Assembly (NCBI GenBank): GCA_905182985.1
Contig: CAJJDN010000019.1
Span: 112,696 to 176,695, forward strand
DNA from: Paramecium sonneborni
Lineage: Eukaryota > Ciliophora > Oligohymenophorea > Peniculida > Parameciidae
Direction: 5' to 3'
Length of the DNA: 64,000 nucleotides
The position numbers and the translations under genes are program-made. A model generated the notes under the pieces. That model had not been told where the DNA came from and did not search any database. It was given only the letters and a program-made list of their open reading frames with translations. How positions within the stretch are numbered: the first letter of the stretch is position 1; each line of letters opens with the position of its first letter. Shown one piece after another: positions 12,476 through 25,430 of this stretch.

Positions 12476-14674
12476 TCAAATGTACTGCTAATTACACCTA
12501 TTCTATAAATCACTACATATAATATTTTTACCTGATTTCAAATAATACCATATTAATAAATTTAATATTGGTACTGGAACAATTTGATTATTTTAGTTTA
12601 TATTAATTTCACAGCAATTTAACAATGATTAAATAGAATTCCAAGCTTAAGGTAAATTATTATTATGCAAATTTAATGCAGCATAATTAAAATAATTGAT
12701 TGCTTTAGGACTATAATTTAAAAAGCATGTCGTTTAAATACCAATGACATTCCTGCATTAAAATAACAAATTGCTATTGATAAATCTACTTAAAAAATTA
12801 GCTACTCCATTGGTATTCAAAAAGATATTAGCTTCTTTAATTTTAGAAGTAGAAATTTAAGCTTCTAATATATATTGTATTATTGTGTATTTATTAGTAT
12901 CTGATAAGTTATACTCTAATGCTTCTTTACCTTATTATAAGGCTAGGTTACAATCTCCTCTACACAGTAATGCATATGTTAAAAATACAATTGAAGATTC
13001 AAATATTTATGATCCTGCTATTTATAATTAATCTTAATCTAAGTGTATAATTTCTTCCCTTTTCTCCTTTTTAGATAAAATAATAGCATTACGGAAAGAT
13101 CTTTAATAGATTTTATTTATTATACTTTATAGCATTATTTAACAATTCTTTGTAAGCTTTTGGTTATACAAATTTATTTTCTTCATTTTTTTAATCAATT
13201 TTATAGAATTAATCTTAATATTCTTCATCAGCATCACTATAAATTTCTCTGCTTTAAAGTATAATTTTTTTCGCTTCCTCTTAGTTATTTATTTGAGAAT
13301 GCTCTTCTAATATTTCATAAATCTCATTCTTATCAGGCATAGATTCATGATATAATTATATATAACAAACACCTCTATTATACCAAAATTTAGCACTTTA
13401 ATTACAAGCTTCTTGTAATTAATTATAAATATTAAGAGCTTTTTAATATTTTTAATCCATAAATAATGCGTCAGCTAAATTCTAATAAATAGCAAACTAT
13501 CTTTATTTTACATTTGCCAAAATTATACTTTCATAAAGATTACTCTATTATAATACTGATTTAGTTTATGCAATTGCTTTATGGAAATATATTGCAGCTA
13601 AAGCATACTTACCAATTTTAGCATGTACACAACCTAAATTATTATAAATTTAAGCCAAATATAAGTATTATTTACTTTATATAAAATCTAAATTTTATTA
13701 ATTTTGAATTTCTGAATATGGATTAATCATTTTAATACATTTTACAACGTTATCATTAAGATTGAGTTGTTTTTGGGCTTTCAACAATTTGAAAATCATT
13801 TGTGAATGTAATTTTAAGTAAGGTTGAATTTCAATTGAAAATTATGGTACTTAAAGTTATTACATACCTAATTGTTAATCTAATTAAAATATATAATTTT
13901 TGTAAGATTATTCTAAATTAGACATTTATTTTTTCCAATCCTTAGAATTTGAAAGCATATAAAATCTAAATTTAATTACATTTAATATGAATAAAAACTC
14001 TTCTTTGCTAAATGTATTAGGATGTGAATCTGGATAAGGTAAATCAGATCCTAATAATAATGATGTATAAGTCGATTATGATTATTACTATTATTGATCA
14101 TCTGTTTAATTTGCCTTATTAATCTTCTACTATAATGATTTTAAGATATCTTCTTATGATAGTTTCTTATACAATTCACTTGCATATACAAACTCTTATA
14201 ATTAAAATGATGTTTCAACTAAAAGCAAATGTACCTTGATATTTAAGTATATATCTAGATTATAGTTATCTTTTAATTATTTCAATAGGTTATGAGCTTA
14301 TCTCACTTTTCCACTCAAAAATAACATTATTGCTTTATTAAATTATAAAATGCTATCATCTTCTTGTTTTTTTTCTAGTAAAATTAAATTCACAATAATA
14401 TTTACTTTTCTATGTTGATGGCTTTTTAATTTCATCAATAATTTCATCAAGTTTCATAATGCAAGTATTTGCATCCTTATTTATATTGTACTCACAAAGT
14501 ATGATATTTTCATTAATTTACACCATTGATTAATTTTGATCAGATTACTCCTTTAATTGCTTAAATTTCTGTAATTCCCTACACTTAAATAGTAGATTAC
14601 TCCATTGATTCTTTATAATGACCCTGTCCAAAATGTTTAAAGGAATTTTATAAGATTGTAAATGACTACGCCAT
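12476..14674 (-). CDS. CNOT10: CCR4-NOT complex subunit 10-like TPR protein
   Basis: Residues 1-~230 match the CNOT10 N-terminal pattern: a short SFKHFGQGHYKESMEQS repeat, EDDSILQFNKAIMLFLSGK, then KVHLLLVETSFQLQEFVYASELYK. Further on comes the hallmark TPR segment GKYALAAIYFHKAI and later FWYNRGVCY; the protein ends NRCNQQYI. In other eukaryotes CNOT10 binds CNOT11 and docks on the CNOT1 N-terminus in the mRNA deadenylation complex. I chose ATG 14674 because it gives the conserved N-terminus; it requires a 25-nt intron with a GTG donor. A competing frame runs straight through the same bases but lacks an ATG and similarity. Assignment rests on recognised motif order, not a search. Confidence 0.8.
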
Positions 14675-15010
14675 AAATTATAAACAAAATATTTCCTTTT
14701 ATCAAATAAATTCTTAGTTCTAATAATTGTCTATCTCTTTTTATACTTAAATTCATTTTCAAATAGTCAATCTAACTTATAATCATCTTCTTAATCTATC
14801 ATTTAAGGAAATGTGAACTACTATATTCAATAATTTCTATTATCCTCAATCTTTAATTTATTTTGTATATTATTAAGGAAATAATATACAAATAGATTAC
14901 ATAAAAATAGAAAACAAATAATAAACTATTAGTAATTCTTTCATAATCGAAGAATAATGGAAATATTCATATTTATTTTTATTATATTATGAATTCATCT
15001 TCATGATATA
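14675..15010. other. Intergenic, 336 bp, nothing recognised
   Basis: Lies between CNOT10-like and V-ATPase G genes, both on the minus strand; it should hold the CNOT10-like promoter. No conserved element was recognised. Confidence 0.4.
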
Positions 15011-15420
15011 TCACATCATTTGTTAAGGTTATTCAAATTATCCTTTAACCACTCTAGGTACTTCTAATTTAACTTCAATAACTCTTTTAATCAACATATC
15101 AACAACAGCTAACTTATTTGCTTCATAATCAGCATAAATCTTATCTATTTCAGCTTTTGTTCTTCTCTCTAATTCTTCTTCTTCTTTTGTTGATCCAAAA
15201 CGCTATTTATTGATATTTTTTAATTTACTCTTAATATTTCTTAGTTGTATCTAGTTTCTTCTTCTCTACGAAATACTGCAATTTCTTAATCTGCTGCAAC
15301 CTTAGCTTCTTTTATTTTCTTTTCTCTCTCTTTTTAAGCATTCTTAATTATAGCATTTGCCTCTTCTTCTGCCTTAAGTAATTCATCAACAGCCCAATTT
15401 TCTCTTCCAGACTCAGCCAT
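15011..15420 (-). CDS. V-type proton ATPase subunit G
   Basis: Begins MAESGRENWAVDELLKAEEE and continues as one long charged helix with the family's A...EKKIKEAKVAADQEI pattern, then EEEELERRTKAEIDKIYADYE and a C-terminal segment with LIKRVIEVKLEVPRVV. Length (~127 residues) fits the usual ~115-125 of subunit G. One 26-nt intron (GTAAAT...AATAG) splits the helix before RFGSTKEEEE. In the V-ATPase, G pairs with E as a peripheral stalk linking V1 to Vo, so it acts on acidified vacuoles, including the contractile vacuole system in ciliates (established knowledge). Start ATG 15418-15420, stop at 15011. Confidence 0.93.
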
Positions 15421-16491
15421 ATATATATAATATAATTTATTTATTAAATGATTTAATGAACCATCATATTCTTACATTGTATTATCTTTTATTTTAACTA
15501 TATTTATACCCCTTTCATAACATTACTAAATCTTTTTAGTAATTATTTATTATAAATCTACTGTGTAAAAAATAAATCTCATCTATAATAGATTTGATTC
15601 AATTCTAACAAATTATAATCAACAAGATCTCCTTTACAAATCTCATTAAATTTTTATTTTAAGTATGAAAATTTTAGGCTTATTCACTATCTTTTAAAAT
15701 TATTTTCTTGAATTATCAGTTTCTTTTTGAAAAATTTCTTTAAGTAGTTTATATTATAAAATAATCAGATAATTTATAAAACAAAGTCTTCAGTTTTTTT
15801 AGATTTCGAATTTAATTTTTTTAATTTTTTGTAATATTATTTTTATTCCTAAGATTTCTAAATTATTTCATTATATATAATTTATAGTTTTAAAATTTTT
15901 TTTATTTTTCTTTGGCTCCCATAATTAGGAGAAAAATAAATTCCTTCTAATTATTCATCACTTCAAATTGAATGCTAAAAATTGATTTTATTAATTAAAA
16001 GTACAATTATTCTTGCCCTCTATGTTAATTGAAAGACTCTTTAAAAATTTTTGTTTCTACCATAAAATTACCATTTATGATGAAAAATGAATTTATCTTT
16101 TTATTGTTTATAAATGATCTTTAATTTTCGACAGCAAAATATCTAAATTTATTTTAAAGAATATATGCCTTACGGCCCCTTTATTTTAAGATCGGTTATA
16201 TATCAATAAATTTAACCAAGAATGTAAAAAATTTACAATAAATCTTTAATAATAAATGAATTATTTGTGAAAGATTTATTAAAATTCAGAATTGAAAAAT
16301 GTTATCTTTTTTACTAATTCATGTAATAAATAAATTTATAATTTAGAATAGGATAAAAATATTATATTATTGGTTAAACTCCAAAAATCAAGATGTGTTC
16401 TAAAGGTATAGTAAAATAAATATGATGAATTTGAAGTAAAGTAGTTTATTATTGAATATAATTATTTGTTTGTTCAGAAAAAATTTATATA
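15421..16491. other. Intergenic, about 1.07 kb, nothing recognised
   Basis: Divergent spacer between the V-ATPase G gene (-) and the LRR gene (+), so both promoters should be here. It is poly(T)/poly(A) rich. No gene or structured RNA could be supported. Confidence 0.4.
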
Positions 16492-19400
16492 ATGAAACAA
16501 TTGCTCCCAAGTCATAAAGCTTAATCTCTTATTAGAATAACATAGACTGGATGTTCTAAGTAATCGCCGGTAAAGGGAAGGTCGAATTAGAGAAATTAAA
16601 GTTTACCTGGATTTCCAACCTAATAAATTGAGAAGGAAGATGATGAAGAAGTAAATAGTATGTTAATTTAGACAAAAGAAATAAATAAATTAGTACAAGA
16701 TTAAGAACTATGTTCATTAGAATAAATATAAGATAAAGGAAGATCATATTTAATTGATAATCAGCATTAAGTATTTGATAATCATTTACAATTGATTAAA
16801 CCTAATCTTCCAAATGCTAGTGAGTAGGGTTTAAGAAGATATTATCTGAAGTCAGAACGATATAAGGAAATGTAGCAATTTTATCATGTTGATAAAAATA
16901 TATATGGAAGGATGAGTGAAAAGATATAAACAGAAAGACTGATGCCAAGAACGTTAAAATTATTAGCAGAGTCTCCTGATAAATTAGTAGCAAATAATAT
17001 ATTTGGAAGTGATAAATATGTATAATTATTTGCTGAAGGTATCAGCAGCTCTCATTTTAATAATTTAAAGAGATTATAATTAAGAAATAATAAGCTAAAC
17101 AATAATCGAACTTGCCTCTTAACATAGAGACTTCCCAATTCTATCATAGAATTAGATTTTAGCAATAATAAAATTGGTACATCAGGAGTTTAGAGCATTT
17201 GTAATTATATATCTTCTAGAAATTATAATATTCAGCATTTAAATTTGGAGGATAATAATCTTAAAGATCTTGCAGTCTTATCTATACTTAAAACTTTGAA
17301 TGATAGCAAATCTATTAGAGTTTTGAAGCTTTCTAAGAATTAGATAACTGATTTACCAATGGAAACATTTGGATAATTACTTAAGAAGGTATTGAATCAG
17401 TCATATAACAGAACAATTCTTTATAAGAAGTGTATTTGCATTTCAATCTGATTAAAAATCCTGGAGGGTTGACAATCATGAAGGGTTTGATAAAGAATTA
17501 ATTTTTGAAGGTTTTAGATCTTTCATTTAATAAATTAGGACAAAATTAAGAATTTGTATAAGCATTATCTGAGTAATTATTATTATTATAATATATTGTA
17601 GTGTTATAATTAAACCTCATCCAGAATTAACTCATTTAGATTTATCATTTAATAGATTTAATGATGATGATGCTATGGTAATACATAAAGCCCTTATATA
17701 TAATTAATAATTATTTGGGTTTCATTTTTCTGGTAATCCTCATAATTATTATGTGAATCCCAGATCATTTTTAGTGAAGGAAGTAATGTATGATGAAAAT
17801 AAATCAGATCCTAAACTTTTTAAAAGAATTAATAGCGTAAATTGCATAAACACTAAAACTAAAGAAAACTGTTGGATTTGTGAAGGCTGGGTAGAAATTG
17901 GATTTCATTACTCTGGAATTGAATATCAACATCCAATATTTTTACATCTTGATTTCGAACAATATAGACCAATTTTAATGAATTAATAAACTAATAGCTA
18001 TTATCTTTAAAGAATGTGTCCACCTAATAAAAAAATTCACTATTTTTTTAGCAATCCTATTTATGATGTAAGATTTGTAGCTAAAGATCAAAAGACTTTA
18101 ACTCTTGATATTAATGAAGAAATAAGAAAAAAAGGAATAGATTTATAATATGCTGATGGTTCATCAGTTTTAGTGTAATTATCTATTGTTAATTATATTC
18201 ATTCAGAATAGAGTCGAAATATTATTGATTCTTCTAGACATTACATGGCTAATATTACATGTAGACCCAGAGAATCAGAATCAATCATTGATATTGATTT
18301 CAATAAAGCTAAAAAAAGAGTTTGGTCTTATGAAAATTCAATTTTTAAAGATTTTTAACCAGATACTGAAGGACATCTTTTAGATTGTTTTGAATTTGAC
18401 TTTGAATGTGGAAAATTGATTAAACATTTGTAAAACTAATAGGAAATAGAATAATTGAAAAATAAAATGAAAAAGATATACAAATACATTATTGGTTGTT
18501 ATCATTATTTTTGTGCTAAAACTCTAAATTATGATATACCATGTATCAATTTATAAAGTTTTTTGGATTTTATTTCTTAAACAAGTATTCTTGAGAAATC
18601 ATTAATGAATTCTTTAGATCTATAATTAACATTTCTATCAAGTTATGTAGTGGTGAAATAAAACAATTATATTCATATATAGGAAAAATGTTTAGTGAGA
18701 TTTTAATTCGTTGAAATAATAGTAAGATTGGCTAAAGAATAATATATTAGAACAGGATTAGCCAATAATATGGCAGAAGCTTTAGAATTGTTATTTGAAT
18801 AAGATGAAGTATTGCAATTTATGTAAAGATTTGGGATTTCTTAAGATTGGAGAGATACTCGTTATTGGACTGAATTAATGGATTATACAATTAGAATTAA
18901 GTTGCCTATTCTTAATATACTATATGAGAATGCTTGTAAATAAACAATGAAACATGGAAATAAATTTGTAACATTGGCAGATTTTAAGTTATTTGTAGAT
19001 CAATTTGAACTACAAAAATACATATCTGAAAAAGAATTATATTTGATATTTCTTTAAAGTATGTAAACCTAAAGAGATGAATTAAGAGAATCTAAATTTT
19101 TAAAGATGGAATTATTAGAATTCGTAGAAGCTATAACAAGATTAGCAGAAAGAATTTCACCAGTTACTCCAATGTATGCTAAGAAACATAGTAATTTAAT
19201 AAATGATGTTTCAAGAAGAACTTTTCCTTTATTTGTAAAGTTTGAAGGAATAATCATTGTTATGTATTAGAAATTGAAATCTATTTTTGTTGAAATACCA
19301 AACGTAGAAAAAGAAATAATCTATAAAACAGTCATAAAAACAGAGAAAGCAAGAAAATTAGGAATTTATGGTATAAAATTAGTATAATCATTAAATAGAG

Positions 19401-19742
19401 GAAGACAATAGTTCTGATGAAGAGAAAATCAAATCCATAAAAAACTTAAATCTTCTTCCAGATGAAGGATTACTACCTCCACCATAATAATCTGCTGGAT
19501 GGAATAAACTTAGATAATGGGCTTCTAAATAAAAGAGAATTTCTATGGAATCTGCCAACATCTTAGAATAATTAGAAAGATATTAGGTTAAAGAGGACGA
19601 GATGTTTTAAAAATAAGGAGATGCTATTTCTGGATACGATCGATATAAGATTACTTAAGAAAAAAAGAAAAGAGAAGAATATAAAAAAACAATCCTATAC
19701 TAAGATCCTTAATTCAAATTCGAACAGGAATTGTCTAATTGA
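16492..19742 (+). CDS. Leucine-rich-repeat protein with large C-terminal helical region
   Basis: Begins MKQLLPSHKAQS. After ~190 residues with Gln/Lys-rich composition come RNI/SDS22-type leucine-rich repeats (LKRLQLRNNKLN, IIELDFSNNKIG, IQHLNLEDNNL, IRVLKLSKNQI, LKVLDLSFNKLG, LTHLDLSFNRF). A middle region is rich in Tyr/Trp/Cys (NCWICEGWVEIGFHY). The C-terminal third has paired-helix segments (TLADFKLFVDQFELQKYISEKE and ELLEFVEAITRLAER) that resemble degenerate EF-hands without clear calcium loops. Introns at ~17390 (24 nt), ~17598 and 19382-19400 (19 nt) restore the frame; the last joins a short lysine-rich tail ending FKFEQELSN. A protein-interaction role is likely; I cannot name an orthologue. 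Confidence 0.85.
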
Positions 19743-19768
19743 AAATATACTTTTTATTAAAATATTTT

Positions 19769-20420
19769 ATGATTAGAAGATAAAATTACTTACCCAAAAT
19801 CCTATAAATTATTCAAGAAAAAAAGAAAGCTCTCATTCAATAATAGCAATCTCTCTAAATTCCAGAATAAAACCTTAACTAATATTCAAAAATGTCTTAC
19901 ATGAACATTAAGAATGAATTTAATACGCTAAAATATTTTACATGAATTTATAAAAAATATCAATTACTAGAAATCTCAATAAGCATGGTGACCATAAATG
20001 GATTTTAATTAAAATAAGGAAAATTTATTAAATAAAAATTTATAGCGAATAAAATTAGATACAAAGAGTAGTAATTTAAACTATATTAGAAATCTTAAAA
20101 TATTTTTATGTTCAAATAAAAGATTACTCAATAAAAGTCTGGTCTTATTAATAATTAATTAAAGAACTTCTCTATTACAAAGAGCAAGATCAATCACTAC
20201 TAAATCTAGTTTTCATCTTAAAAGTATAGATCAAGCAAAAAATTAAAGTATGACCTTTTTTAAAAAAAAATGAAGGACCAACTGTTAAAACTAGATAAGT
20301 TAATGAAATTAAAGGTCAGGCTAAATTATTCAGTATTGTATGTCATTTCTAAGATTTTAATTATTTCTATCTTAAATTGTTGTTGATTTTCCAAATTTAC
20401 ATATTAAAATTATAACAAAT
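19769..20420 (+). CDS. Probable small gene, exon structure unresolved
   Basis: An ATG at 19769, 26 bp after the previous stop, opens MIRRQNYLPKILQIIQEKK, Lys/Gln-rich and protein-like for ~55 codons until a TGA near 19910. Downstream, a frame with RTSLLQRARSITTKSSFHL and another with GPTVKTRQVNEIKGQAKL also look like coding sequence. Several tiny introns would be needed and more than one solution exists, so I give only the approximate span. Function unknown. Confidence 0.4.
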
Positions 20421-20673
20421 TACAGATTCATAAAAAAATAGCATTTATATCTCTATTCTATTCTATATTCATAATATTATATTATTTAAAATTTTATAAG
20501 TACTAATCCAAAAAACTAATATAATTTTTTATTAATAATTTTGATTTTCATTTAAAACATAATTATTGATTTTATAAATTTTTTAAATTAATATGTACAA
20601 AAATTCTGGTATTGTTTTAGAAAAGGAACTAACATTAAAATGTTTATAATATAAAGGAAATCTCGATAATAAA

Positions 20674-20847
20674 TCATTTTCCTTTGCCTTTTCCACCAAC
20701 ATTTGAACTTGATCCTCCTTTCATAGAATATGATTAAGCCTTAGAGAAATAGCTTCCAGATTGAATATTTCCTTATTTAGATTAATAATTAGAAGCAATG
20801 CTATTTTCTTTAACACCATTTGAAGAGAATCCTAAAAAGTTTAACAT
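20674..20847 (-). CDS. Tiny Gly/Ser/Lys-rich protein (57 aa)
   Basis: Intronless ORF of 58 codons from ATG 20847 to TGA 20674. It starts MLNFLGFSSNGVKENSIAS, has Gln/Ser-rich centre and ends with GGSSSNVGGKGKGK. No recognised domain. Composition and clean termination favour a real gene; AT-rich spacers lie on either side. Low complexity makes homology searches weak. Function unknown. Confidence 0.55.
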
Positions 20848-21141
20848 TAAAAAAATTAATATATATTTCTTTTCTTTGTAGGTTGATTTAAAAATAATTA
20901 AAAATGCGCAATACCGAAAAATTCTGTTCTTAAAATGATGTTAGAAGACAATCAGTATAGAAATATAAAATTATAAAAAATAAGTTAAAGTTTATTGATA
21001 TAAAATATATAAAAAGAAAATAATTAAGTAATTAAGCAATTGTAATTAATATTTAAAAAGAGAAGTGGAAAAATAAAGGTGATAAACAATATAATATATT
21101 AAAAATATTTGAATAGAATGTAATTTTAATGATATAGCGTC

Positions 21142-22473
21142 TCAGTCGTTTTCCCAAAATTAATCATCTCCTAAGCTTCCTACAAGTTGTAAGAAGGAGA
21201 ATTTAGGTACTTCCATACATGGTAAATCTTTTTCAATTCTGATTGATAATCCTTTAAGGTTTTCTTCATTATAAACTTTAAGAACTTTTCCATCAGGAAC
21301 TTTGAAACTTTTAACCTAGAATATATAATATGATTACTGGTTTATTCCATCCATCTTTAGGGAATGACATTTTTCTATCACAAACAGTGAATGAATCTCC
21401 TTGATAGTTGCATGATTCCCATACTTAAGCACAATCAGGATCAGAAACACCAGCATCAGGTTTAGGAACATAAACAAACCATTAAATAGATCCTTCCATT
21501 AATTATGAATTCTACCCTAGATTATGATAATAATATATAAGAATTACATGTTCCAATTTCAACTGAGATTTAATCTTTAACAAGTAAATAATTTTTAGTT
21601 AAAAATCTGCAGAAAGCACCATAGTTATAATATAAACCATTGATTCCATATAATGAATATCTAGGTGTTTTAAGGAAATCTTTATCAGTAATTTTGTCAT
21701 CATATTTTTAAACTCTTTCTGATTCAGGATTGATAATATTTAATGGATCTTTAGCTCCTGTAGTTTTATGATTAATAGTTCCAACTAATAAGGTATCTTT
21801 TTCACCTATAATCATATTAACTCTAATGAATTCTAAAGTTCCTCTTACTCCAACAGTAATTTTAATTTATGTGGATGTTTTAGTAGTACCTACGTTTTCA
21901 GCAGTAATTTTAGGCCATGCTTCAACCATTTTGAGACCTAAAATGAATAGAGCAATATTCGGTGGAGTTTTAAGTGACCAATTTTCTGGGAATGTTACTT
22001 CTAATCTTTATATTCTAGTGGCACCCTCTTTATTTGATTTAACAGTAGGTAAATTATTAGTTTGCAATTCATATGTATAGATATTGCTATCTAAAATAGC
22101 AGCCCAAGAAACATCAAAACCAAAGATTGTAGCAGGTGTCAATGCAACATATGTAATAGTAAAACCAACTGTATTAACAGATGTCAATTAAATATCGAAA
22201 CCTTATGGTAAACCATCTCCAAAATCATATTTAATTGGTGCTAATATTACTGTAGGTGTTGATTTGAATGGCTTATTGAATTTGACTAATGTTTAGAAAC
22301 TTCTTCCCACTCTAATCAATGTATATAAGGATGAATTACTCAACACTTTATTATAAAGCATGATAGGGAGTTTATGCCCAATGTAAACTCTAATCAATAC
22401 CTGAGTCATATTAGGGTTTAATGAATCCTAATACAGTCATGGTGCAAATTGTTAGGACTAAGTATTTCATCAT
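21142..22473 (-). CDS. Secreted H-type lectin domain protein
   Basis: Two tandem ATGs (22471-22473, 22468-22470) open a signal peptide, MMKYLVLTICTMTVLGF. A 28-nt intron then joins VEVGRSFQTLVKFNKPFKST, the H-type lectin pattern (V.F..PF..TP.V), followed by VGFTITYVALTP and GFDVSWAAI with the conserved Trp. A second, weaker module (VTFPENWSLKTPPNIALFI) suggests another lectin-like unit. The C-terminal half is rich in paired Cys (GTCNSY, CMEV) and ends LGDDQFWEND. Further introns of ~22 nt fall near 21310. H-type lectins bind N-acetylgalactosamine-type glycans in other eukaryotes; in ciliates such proteins are probably surface or secretory, which is inference here. Confidence 0.75.
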
Positions 22474-22551
22474 TAATCCGTTTTTAAATTTATTTAATTA
22501 TATTACTTTTTATAAAACAATTAAATATATTCACAAATTTATCAATTTTCA

Positions 22552-23558
22552 TCAAATTAACTTATTCTTCTTCATCAATTCATCATAGAAATTAAGACAT
22601 TATTCAAATTATTCTTCTGTTATCAATTAATCTTTCCAATAATTAAAAAGTTATTTCATCTTTATTGGTACAGATTATCCATTCTCTCTAATATAATATT
22701 TACCTGGTGTTATTGTAATTAATTAATTAACACCTTCATTAATTATAATTTCAAATCTAATTATATATATTTTATTACATTTTTAGATTATTCACTATAT
22801 AACATTAATCTTGAAGTAAAACTCCACAATCTTATACTTTTATATTGACCCATTAATCACAACCAAACTCCTTACATTTATTCATTATTGTATTCACTAC
22901 TTAATAAGCCTTCTTATCTTAACAAAAACATCCACTCACTACATAACCATTTAAATCTTTATCATATGAAATCCCTATCAAAATCTTACCTTATTTTCTA
23001 CTATTCAAAATACTACAGATCACTTTCATTATCTATTCTAAATATTATCAAAATAATAGAACCTGTATTATTTATTAAGAGATCAACCTTATATGATTTA
23101 AATTCTAATTTATCTCCCTCCTACAATTTACATTCCTTACCCAATAAATAAATAGTCTTATTCCCTTAAACTATATATTCATTTATGTAATCATATGGTA
23201 CTTAAACTGAAAGTGTAGCACTAATATGAAATGTTGGTTTAATACAACAATTCATCTCTTAATGTCTAAAATTTTAAAATAGCACTTTAATATTTAAATG
23301 TCATTTACCTTAATCACTTAACAACTTTAAAATCACATATTTTTAAGTTCTTCGAAACATACTTATTTTAGCTGCCTTTCCAAAATATTCTTAACCCCAA
23401 GATTTGTAATCGAACCTTTAATTGGTATGAACAAAAACATATAATATTTATGAGGAGTATTCATTATTTAATGGCTGAGGTTTTAAGTTTTCTGGAGCTA
23501 AAATTAGATTTGAGAAGTATTATATCAAAAATTCAGATTCATCTGAATCGGTACTCAT
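22552..23558 (-). CDS. Unknown protein, divergent from the CKK gene
   Basis: Starts MSTDSDESEFLIQYFSNLIL (ATG 23558) and ends YDELMKKNKLI (TGA 22552). One intron of ~24 nt (GTAAATGACATT...AAAG) is visible after ILKLLSDQ, and more must exist because several TGAs interrupt the middle. Segments such as WGQEYFGKAAKISMFRR, KTIYLLGKECKLQEGDKLEF and CKEFGCDQWVNIKV look like a folded globular protein with several Cys. No family recognised. Its ATG lies only 18 bp from the ATG of the divergent CKK gene, so the two must share or overlap promoters. Confidence 0.65.
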
Positions 23559-23576
23559 TAAATTTAATAATATAAA

Positions 23577-25338
23577 ATGGATTTAACACAATCACAAGAA
23601 TAAGACAAAATAATACAATACTATTTAAACTAATAAATTAAAAAAGTTGCTGATGAAAAATCATAACTCACTCAACAATAAGAACATGAAAGAAACAAAA
23701 TTAAATTATAAGTCTGGGAATTTCTAAATCATTAATAATCCATTTAGTAATAATCTCGTCTTAATACAACACCTTTAAGTCTTATATCTAATAATTCTGC
23801 TTAATCCGATCGTTTCGATATACAAATTGATAAATCTAAAATTAAATAATAGAGTTAGAAATTTGAATAATCCATGCAATTCTAAAAGGATTAACCAAAT
23901 TATCAAATTAATTATCACTCCTTTGTTGATTCTAAAGACTAATAATATAAGTAATTAGATTTCCTTATTGCCTAATATGAAGAAAAAACTAAAAATTTAC
24001 CTAGAAATTATTTCAAAAGACAATAACCTGAACATGCTTCTAATCAACTCTAATAGGATCAGGATGATAATGATGAATAGTATAATTAAGATTTTGAATA
24101 GGATCAAGAGATCTAAGAGCTCATTGAAGAAGAATTACAAGAATCCTAAATGTAAATCCAATAATAATCTTTATAAGTTAATTAATAAGATAACTAGACT
24201 GCTTATAACAATTTAATCAAATTAAGAATTGAAAGATTAGATAATAGTGTTGCTAAACCAGATAATTCCAAACTCAATGATTTAAGTAAAATATCTGAAT
24301 CATTAAGTGATTTGAAAGTAAATCCTAATGAAACTAATAAAATACTTGAAATTAGTAGATAAGTTGATGCTTCCAAATAAAATACTTTTAAATTTGATCA
24401 AACTCTCATTTAAACAAAATCTAATGATGAACTATTGTTCGAATAATCCTAATAATCTATGTCATCTAAATTATTAGAATTATCTTAATAATAATCTAAA
24501 TTTTATGAAAAATAAAGAATTGATTATCCTTAAATTCCTTCCCTTGATTAAGAATTCTCATATAAAATTTAAGACCAATCTCAAATTTCAAGGTCTTTTT
24601 ATCCTAATAAATAACTTGATCATGCTTCTAAATTTGATTAATCAAAATATTAGTAATCTAACTTTGATTAAACTAAACAATAGTCATAAATAAATTAATT
24701 TGATTAAATTTAAAAAAGTAATTTAACTAGCGATATTTAATTTAAACTTAATTAATAAGAACAATTATATCGATTACCAGAATAATCAAAAAATTTTGAA
24801 ATTCAAGAGAAATCTAATCTATCAAATTAAATATAGTCTAAATTATTAGAATAATAACAAAATTATTAATAATCTCATTAACCTTCTAAATTTAGTGAAC
24901 CAACAAAAAGAAATTAATCATTTGAATTTGATAAATAATAATATTATCCAAATTACACATGTGCAAATTCTAATGTAACAAAATAGAACAAACTTTCATC
25001 TGCTCTTGAAGATGATAACAAAAATCAACAATTTTAGTTGAATTAATAAAATAACAATTATCTAGAAGATGAAGAAGAAGCATTCTCAGAACAAGAAGAA
25101 GAAGATAATAAATAATTTTATTAATTTAGTATTAAATTTGAAGAATAAGATGATAAAGAAAAATAAAAAAAATTTGAAGCTTTAAAGAAAAAGAAATTAT
25201 AAGAAATGGAAGAATTAAAATAACTTCGGTAATTAAGAAATAAAGAATAATAATAACAAAATAGTTAACATAATAAGCGTGATCAATCTCCTCTTATGCC
25301 TAGTGCATCTTTAAAAAGATTATAATAACAACAACAAC

Positions 25339-25430
<92 letters not shown>

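Noticed and set aside
14675..14830. Upstream extension of the CNOT10-like gene in an open frame (reading KNLFDKRKYFVYNLWRSHLQ)
   Set aside because: No ATG serves it and it loses the conserved CNOT10 N-terminus; a 25-nt intron in the other frame explains the data better.
3961..16491. Retained internal eliminated sequences (IES) in the long spacers
   Set aside because: TA-bounded stretches are everywhere in DNA this AT-rich; without micronuclear sequence or end-consensus scoring there is no support.
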